Positions 54,411 to 64,000 of a DNA stretch of 64,000 bases are shown here, piece by piece. The DNA comes from Scylla paramamosain (Eukaryota > Arthropoda > Malacostraca > Decapoda > Portunidae), in assembly GCF_035594125.1 (NCBI RefSeq), contig NC_087191.1, positions 1,570,001 to 1,634,000 on the forward strand. The letters run 5' to 3'. Below the pieces are notes generated by a model, which made no database searches, was not told the DNA's origin, and was given only the letters and a program-made list of their open reading frames with translations. The position numbers and the translations under genes were made by a program. Every line of letters starts with the position of its first letter. Position 1 is the first letter of the stretch.

Positions 54411-55379
54411 TGGGGGCACGGTGGCAGACCCAAAGACAGTTGCCAACCTGTTTGCTGAGCATTTTGCAGGTGTCTCTGGAAAGGATCCAACAACACCTAT
54501 GGCACTTCATCGTCGACATTTGGAATCTGTTGGGGTTAATTTTGCGTCTCCTGTTAGAGAGTCTTATAATGCCCCATTTTCTCGGTCTGAGCTACACATG
54601 GCTTTGTCCCAGTGCCTCGATTCATCCCCGGATCACGATGACATCCCATATTCCTTTTTGCGCCATATGTTCGATGAAGCTTTTACCTTTTTACTCGACC
54701 TCTATAACTTTATTTGGAATACCGGTGATTTTCCATCCTCTTGGGGTGTGGCTGTAATTATTCCCATTCCAAAGCCTGGAAAAGATCATCAGCTAACGAC
54801 CAATTATCTCCCCATTTCTTTAACTTCATAACATTTGTAAGTTTCTGTAAAAGATGGTGATTATCAAGCTTATGTGATACTTGGAGAGAGGCAATTACTT
54901 GCCTCCTGTTCAGTATGGTTTCCGGAAAATGCGATGTACGACTGATGATTTATTGTCACTAGAATCTTCCATTTGTGAGGCATTTGCTAATAAGCAACAC
55001 CATGCCACAGTCTTTTTTTTTTTTATTTAGAGAAAGGTTACGATACAGACTAGCGTCATGGCATTTTACTTAGTTTGTTTGAGTTTGGCCTTTGTGGCCG
55101 ACTCCCTATTTTTATACATTTTTTATCTCGTTTTATTTTATTTTATTTTTTTTTTTACAGGTACAGGTTGGTGGCTATCTGTCAGGAGTACGTCCACTTC
55201 AAGATGGTGTGCTGCAAGGAAGTATACATAGCGTCACACTCTTCGCTGTAGTTATAAACAGTGTCATTGGTGTACTTCCGGAAGTAATTCTTGATAGCTT
55301 ATATGTCAATGACGTCTATTTCTTTTTCTGTAGCTGGGATGCCATTGATTGCAAGGAAGCTGCAGGTGGCATTCAATAG
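54400..55379 (+). pseudogene. I-type LINE ORF2, reverse transcriptase part, broken
   Basis: Reads FSRSELHMALSQCLDSSPDH, DDIPYSFLRHMF and PIPKPGKDHQLTTNYLPISL, then after stops LPPVQYGFRKMRCTTDDLLS. PLQDGVLQGSIHSVTLFAVV stands in the PQGS position, and LYVNDVYFF replaces the catalytic YVDD (N for D). An AT/T-rich insertion around 55010-55160 breaks the palm. Clearly inactive. Confidence 0.8.
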
Positions 55380-56414
55380 TGGGCCGCAACTCGGGGATTT
55401 CGTTTCTTGTCTTCAAAGACTATAGCCATGCATTTTTGCCAACTTCGTGGTGTTCACCCTGACCTAGACTTGTATGTATCTATATGATAGAAGAATCTCT
55501 TGTGTGGAAGAAACTCGTTTCCTGGGACTTATATTTGACAGTCGGCTGACTTGGTACCCAATCTCCGTTATATTAAGGCAGCATGCATGAAGGCGCTGTC
55601 ACTTGTAAGAGTTTTGACTCATACTTCTCAGAACACTGACAGACAGCCCCTCCTAGCCTTGCACCGAACTCTTATTCTTTCTAATTAGAGTACGCTTGTG
55701 AAATCTATTCGTCTGATACTGAGGCTCGGCTCTGTGTGGTGGATTCGGTGCACCACGCTGATATTCGCCTAGCAACTGGTGCGTTCCGCTCATTCCCATG
55801 TGTTCTGCCAGTGGACCTAAGCCATCAGTCTCTAGTAATGAGGTGTTGATATCGAATCCACCGCCTTCATGAGTCTGTCACTTGTACAACAGTTTCTCAT
55901 GATGCACGTTCTCCCATACATGATGTTCGCCATAGTTTCCCTAAGCCTTTTGGATATCGGACGAGGTCTGCCATGACTGAGTTTGATATACCTTCCATCT
56001 TCATTTGTTCCCATTGCCTCCCAAGGTTCGGGTACTGGCAGTTTTCGCGGATTTTGATCTGCCCTCCTGTTGTTAAAAAAAAAAAAAAATACTATCACAG
56101 TATGTCTCGTGTTTTATTTGTGGAATGCTCTTCGACACACTCTGTCTCAGTCCCAGTCTAAGATAGTTCAAAGTCTGATGCAGGAGTGGGGTATAGTGTT
56201 ATACTCCTTTCCTTCCGTCGTGGCAGTAGCCTTTTGAGAGTTGCCTCTGTTTTTACGGCTGAGTTATCTGCTATCATTCGTGCCCTGAAAATGATTTTTA
56301 CCTGATCAGTTTCAAGTTTTGCTAATTTTAGTGACTCCCATAGTGCGTTGACCGCCCTGGATCATTTTACTTCCTCTCTCTTTCCCCAAATCTTCACTCT
56401 TTTTAGAGTGAATT

Positions 56415-56972
56415 CACCTGCTTCAGCGCAGAGGATATCACATAACATTTTGTTGGGTGCCGGCACATGTGGGAGTTCATGGTAATGAGAAAGCCAATAG
56501 GCTGGCTAAAGAGGCGGCAACTCGGGTTGCTCCTTCCATCCTCATTCCCTTTCATGATTTATATTCCAGTATAAGGGTGACAGTTCTTGCCAGTAGTCAC
56601 GGCAGGTGGGAAGATGTGGTTGCCACCATTAAGATGGGGGAGATAACATCTGTAACTTTTCCACCATGGACATATGTCCATGTGCAGGGGCGCAACTCAG
56701 AGACTGCACTGGCCCATCTCCGGACGGGTCACACACGTCTCACTCATGGTTACCTCATGTCCCGGGAAACCCAGCCATTCTGTGATGACTGTTTAGTTCC
56801 CCTTATACTGCGACACTTTCTGGTGGAGTGTCCTAGTCTGTTGGAGCTGCGGGAGCGATATTTTTCCTGCTGTCGCGATGAGGATGGGACCTTCCAGATG
56901 TCGCTGATACTTGGAGAGAGGGTTCTCTCCCTGGAACATGAGGTTATTATATTTGTTTCAAATAAATTATAG
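56415..56972 (+). pseudogene. I-type LINE ORF2, RNase H and C-terminal zinc region
   Basis: Reads WVPAHVGVHGNEKANRLAKE (the H-x-G-x3-N-x2-A-D/N motif of RNase H; the usual last Asp is Asn here). It continues with ETALAHLRTGHTRLTHGYLM and FCDDCLVPLILRHFLVECPS, the conserved C-x2-C...H...C tail of I-type elements. The final frame of 171 residues is open to TAG. Confidence 0.85.
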
Positions 56973-57059
56973 ATTACCTTTTAAGTGTTCTGTTTATTTT
57001 AAAAGTAATATAGCATTGTAGAGAACCTTATTTTTGCACTGGGAGAACATGGAGGCAAG

Positions 57060-57270
57060 TGAGGAAGACGCAAAACGAACAACGCTGGGTCTTGTGGTCC
57101 GGGTCAGTGGGGGTCAGTGTCTTGGGCACGTAACGAACAACGCCAGATATCTGGATCAGTGGGGTCAGTGTCTTGGGCACATAACGAACAACGCCAGATA
57201 TCTGGGTCAGTGGGGTCAGTGTCTTAGGTACGGGACGAACATCGCCAGACAGTGGTCTGGGTCATTGGGG
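57060..57270 (+). repeat. 51-bp tandem repeat in the LINE 3' UTR (about four units)
   Basis: Units begin 'ggtcagtgtcttgggcac' and contain 'cgaacaacgccagatatctgg'. Starts are at 57112, 57163 and 57214, with a diverged unit before. The TAAAT-rich stretch at 57290-57340 follows. Confidence 0.92.
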
Positions 57271-57409
57271 TCAGTACCGCCTCACTTTAAATGAAATGAA
57301 ATTAGATTAAATTAAATCAAATTAAATTAAGTACTGAAATATTACTATACCAACTCTTATTTCTATCACAATTTTTCTTTTTATGGCTCTTCCCATTTCC
57401 TCTTTTATG

Positions 57410-57442
<33 letters not shown>

Positions 57443-57774
57443 TCTTACCTATATATTTTTTTTAATATCGATATTTTAAAAACTGCAGTCTTTGTCGATT
57501 TTAAAGGTTTGTAGCGGCGCCATATGACCGCGATGTTGCAGCCCCACAAATATAAATCAATCAATCAATCAACGCTGTACAGTATTATCCATTTTTAATG
57601 GAACCAGAATTTTCTTTATGTAAAGGGAAGGTGATCTGGCAATTTCAAAACAATAGTATATAGAAGTGGATGTGTTGAGATGGGAACTAAACGACATACG
57701 TCTTTTGGTCACTTTATCACTGTCTTTTCTTTTTTTCGGAATATCTGTGTTTTTTTTTTTTTATGAGAATCTGG

Positions 57775-57975
57775 AACATCTGCTGAGGGGTCCTCAGGCG
57801 TATGGTTTTGAATCCTGGTCATGGTCAGAGGGTGGGAAGGGCATCCGCTCTGAGTAACGGTTCCCAAATGGCAAAACCAAAGTCCTTCATTGGGAGGCAC
57901 CGTCCTATCCCTGATACACTAGAGAAAACTTGACATAAAAAAAAAAAAATAAATAAATAAATAAAAAAAAGTTCC
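57775..57975 (+). repeat. Probable tRNA-derived SINE with A/AAAT tail
   Basis: The head contains a B-box-like 'ggttttgaatcctgg'. The body 'tcagagggtgggaagggcatccgctctgagtaacggttccc' is followed by 'caccgtcctatccctgataca' and a tail of A13(TAAA)n. Head, body and tail order fits a SINE. The A box is degenerate, so the call is tentative. Confidence 0.5.
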
Positions 57976-58125
57976 ATGAGGCACACCCTGGGTGTCAGTG
58001 GGTGCGAGCGGACGTCCTACCCCAGCAGGTCTTAATATCGGTGATGAAGTGGCTAAGTAATTCAAAACGGTGAACTTCACAATAACTCTTAGTAACATAT
58101 TCCTGGACTGCGTGATTGATATTAG

Positions 58126-58860
58126 TTGCCATACAACTCGATTACAGTGAAGCGGATTCTTGACTCACAGAACCAAGCATTTCGATGTCCCATTGATGTT
58201 GTTGTTAAGCAATTTAAGTCAAGAATTAGTGCCATGGAGTCTACGATTCACGATCTAACCAAAAAGAAAAAAAAAACGCAATTTACACAAGCAGAAGTAC
58301 TTGAGCTAAAATAAGACCTGAACGTTGCACACAAATCAGATTGTGAGGATAAAACAACAATTGAAGAACTCAAGGGATCTATAAAAGAGCTCGTTCAATG
58401 AGTGACCTACCAAGACGATTACAACCACTGGAACAATCTACGGATCAGTGGTCTCTCTGAAACAACAGGAGAGACTTGGAAACAAACTAATGCATTTGTG
58501 TCATCCCTTTTGCAAAACAAGCTTGTTCGTGCACACAGGGTAAATCTTACCGGTTCTCATTCTTGCACTATTGTCGCAATAAAAATTCGCCCACCGAGAC
58601 CTCTTCCAATCGGAAGGAAGCTGAAAGGCACGGTCATATACATCGATGAAGATCTTTGACCTGCCTCCCAAGAAATTAAGAAAAGTCACCTGACCGCTCT
58701 TAAATAAGTTAGATCTGAAGGCAAGATAGCATTCTTCAAGCGCACACGGTTCATCATCAAAGACAGAACCAGACGACCCTGCAATGAAACTTTGAAAAGT
58801 ACAGGTGTTGGTGAAACATCTGGTGGTGGAGCTGGCATGACCCATACGTGGACGGTATGA
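58126..58860 (+). pseudogene. L1-ORF1-like protein (coiled-coil plus RRM), broken
   Basis: Plus-strand frames read VVVKQFKSRISAMESTIHDL (coiled-coil, 58190-58260), then YNHWNNLRISGLSETTGETW (58415-58480, the 'DYsRRnNLRi.Gv.E..gEtw' start of the RRM-like domain), RAHRVN, GRKLKGTVIYIDEDL, and finally SEGKIAFFKRTRFIIKDR after a frameshift. This order is that of L1 ORF1p-type nucleic-acid chaperones. Stops at 58312 and 58399 and a broken frame at 58658 show it is dead. No RT follows, so it is an isolated ORF1 remnant. Confidence 0.7.
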
Positions 58861-63508
<4,648 letters not shown>

Positions 63509-64000
63509 GTGAGAACGAAACTATCTATTCCTGGTAGATTTCGGTCTGTTTTGTATTAATCTGCTTTTTTTTCGCAAATCATTAGTTTTTGTGGGAGTGG
63601 GGGTATTCGGTGGTAAAAAAAAAAAAAAAACAGGTAACAGGTGCTTTAAACTGCAGAGCAACTTAAAGGACTTTTCCGAAACGGCTAGGGCGGGAGGTGG
63701 GTTCTAATTTTCAGACGCGTCGCGGACCTGGTCATATGGAGGCCGGCTGCACACGCCACGCCATGCCGTGACGCGACGCCGCGCCGTGATGGTTGCGGCG
63801 AAGTGACATGTTGCTATAAATGACTCTGTGTTTTCAATATGTGGAGCTTTATTTGTATTCTGATCACACTATCGTGTTCACGAGTGTTTTTCCTACTTAA
63901 TGTAATAATATATTTCAACATTCAATGATTAACTGTTGAAAATAGCGAGCATAATTAAAACATGTTATAAACATTTTTTTTTTTTAACATCTTCACAGTT
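63509..64000. other. Right end of window, GC-rich palindromic patch, no gene seen
   Basis: 63680-63800 is strongly GC-rich, with alternating 'cacgcc' / 'gccgtgacgcg' strings that are partly self-complementary. It is reminiscent of the end of a DNA transposon, but the other end is not visible. Confidence 0.4.

Larger units (their letters stand above)
50780..57575 (+). mobile_element. I-type LINE with ORF1 (zinc knuckles) and ORF2 (EN, RT, RNase H), decayed
   Basis: A nearly full-length plus-strand element. The 5' region is about 50780-51220 and ORF1 about 51230-53284. ORF2 is about 53287-56972, with endonuclease, RT and RNase H. The 3' UTR has a 51-bp tandem repeat, and the end is probably 'gcggcgccat...gatgttgcag...' with (CAAT)n at 57541-57575. 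RNase H and a CCHC ORF1 place it in the I superfamily and separate it from family A. Numerous frameshifts and stops make it inactive. It lies about 2.6 kb downstream of the IR gene. Confidence 0.85.

Overview
This is a window of repeat-rich nuclear DNA from an animal, most likely an arthropod and probably a decapod crustacean. The evidence for that is very long (AT)n, (GT)n, (GA)n and (AATA)n-type microsatellites, many decayed non-LTR retrotransposons, spliceosomal introns, and a split gene for an ionotropic receptor of the arthropod IR type. The species assignment is inference. There is no bacterial-style gene organisation: no operons, ribosome binding sites or CRISPR.

The only host protein gene I can support is the 3' part of an ionotropic receptor (IR / delta-type glutamate receptor-like channel) on the + strand. 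Five exons can be joined with consensus GT/AG borders and compatible phases: ~3757-3978 (end of pore, M3), 12807-12987 and 13093-13192 (S2 ligand-binding lobe), 46851-46980 (end of S2) and 48098-48184 (M4 and stop). An AATAAA lies at 48226. Intron lengths are about 8.8 kb, 105 bp, 33.7 kb and 1.1 kb. The upstream exons (signal peptide, S1, M1, pore) are not in the window. A tRNA-Arg(TCT) gene or copy lies at 14367-14439.

Almost everything else is mobile DNA. The dominant family ('family A' here) is a single-ORF endonuclease plus reverse transcriptase LINE of the Jockey/CR1 type. Three near-complete copies, all on the minus strand, lie at 4714-8010, 42388-45618 and 60261-63508. At least a dozen decayed or truncated copies on both strands are scattered from base 1 to 63.5 kb. 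Other elements are a Ty3/Gypsy-like gag-protease remnant (16834-18830), an R2/NeSL-like LINE (21553-22555), a Harbinger transposase remnant (33670-35480), a Mutator-like transposase remnant (35973-37060), an I-type LINE with zinc-knuckle ORF1, endonuclease, RT and RNase H (about 50780-57575), an L1-ORF1-like remnant (58126-58860), probable SINEs and two terminal-inverted-repeat elements.

Layout: 1-3.7 kb, nested family A debris and microsatellites; 3.7-13.2 kb, first three visible IR exons with one near-complete family A copy between them; 13.2-46.8 kb, one giant intron packed with transposons; 46.8-48.2 kb, last two IR exons; 48.2-64 kb, downstream transposon-rich DNA. I found nothing I could defend as a new biological system. 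The items most worth following are the IR gene, an 18-bp exon-derived duplication beside it, microsatellites abutting LINE 3' tails, and several nested or inverted transposon structures.
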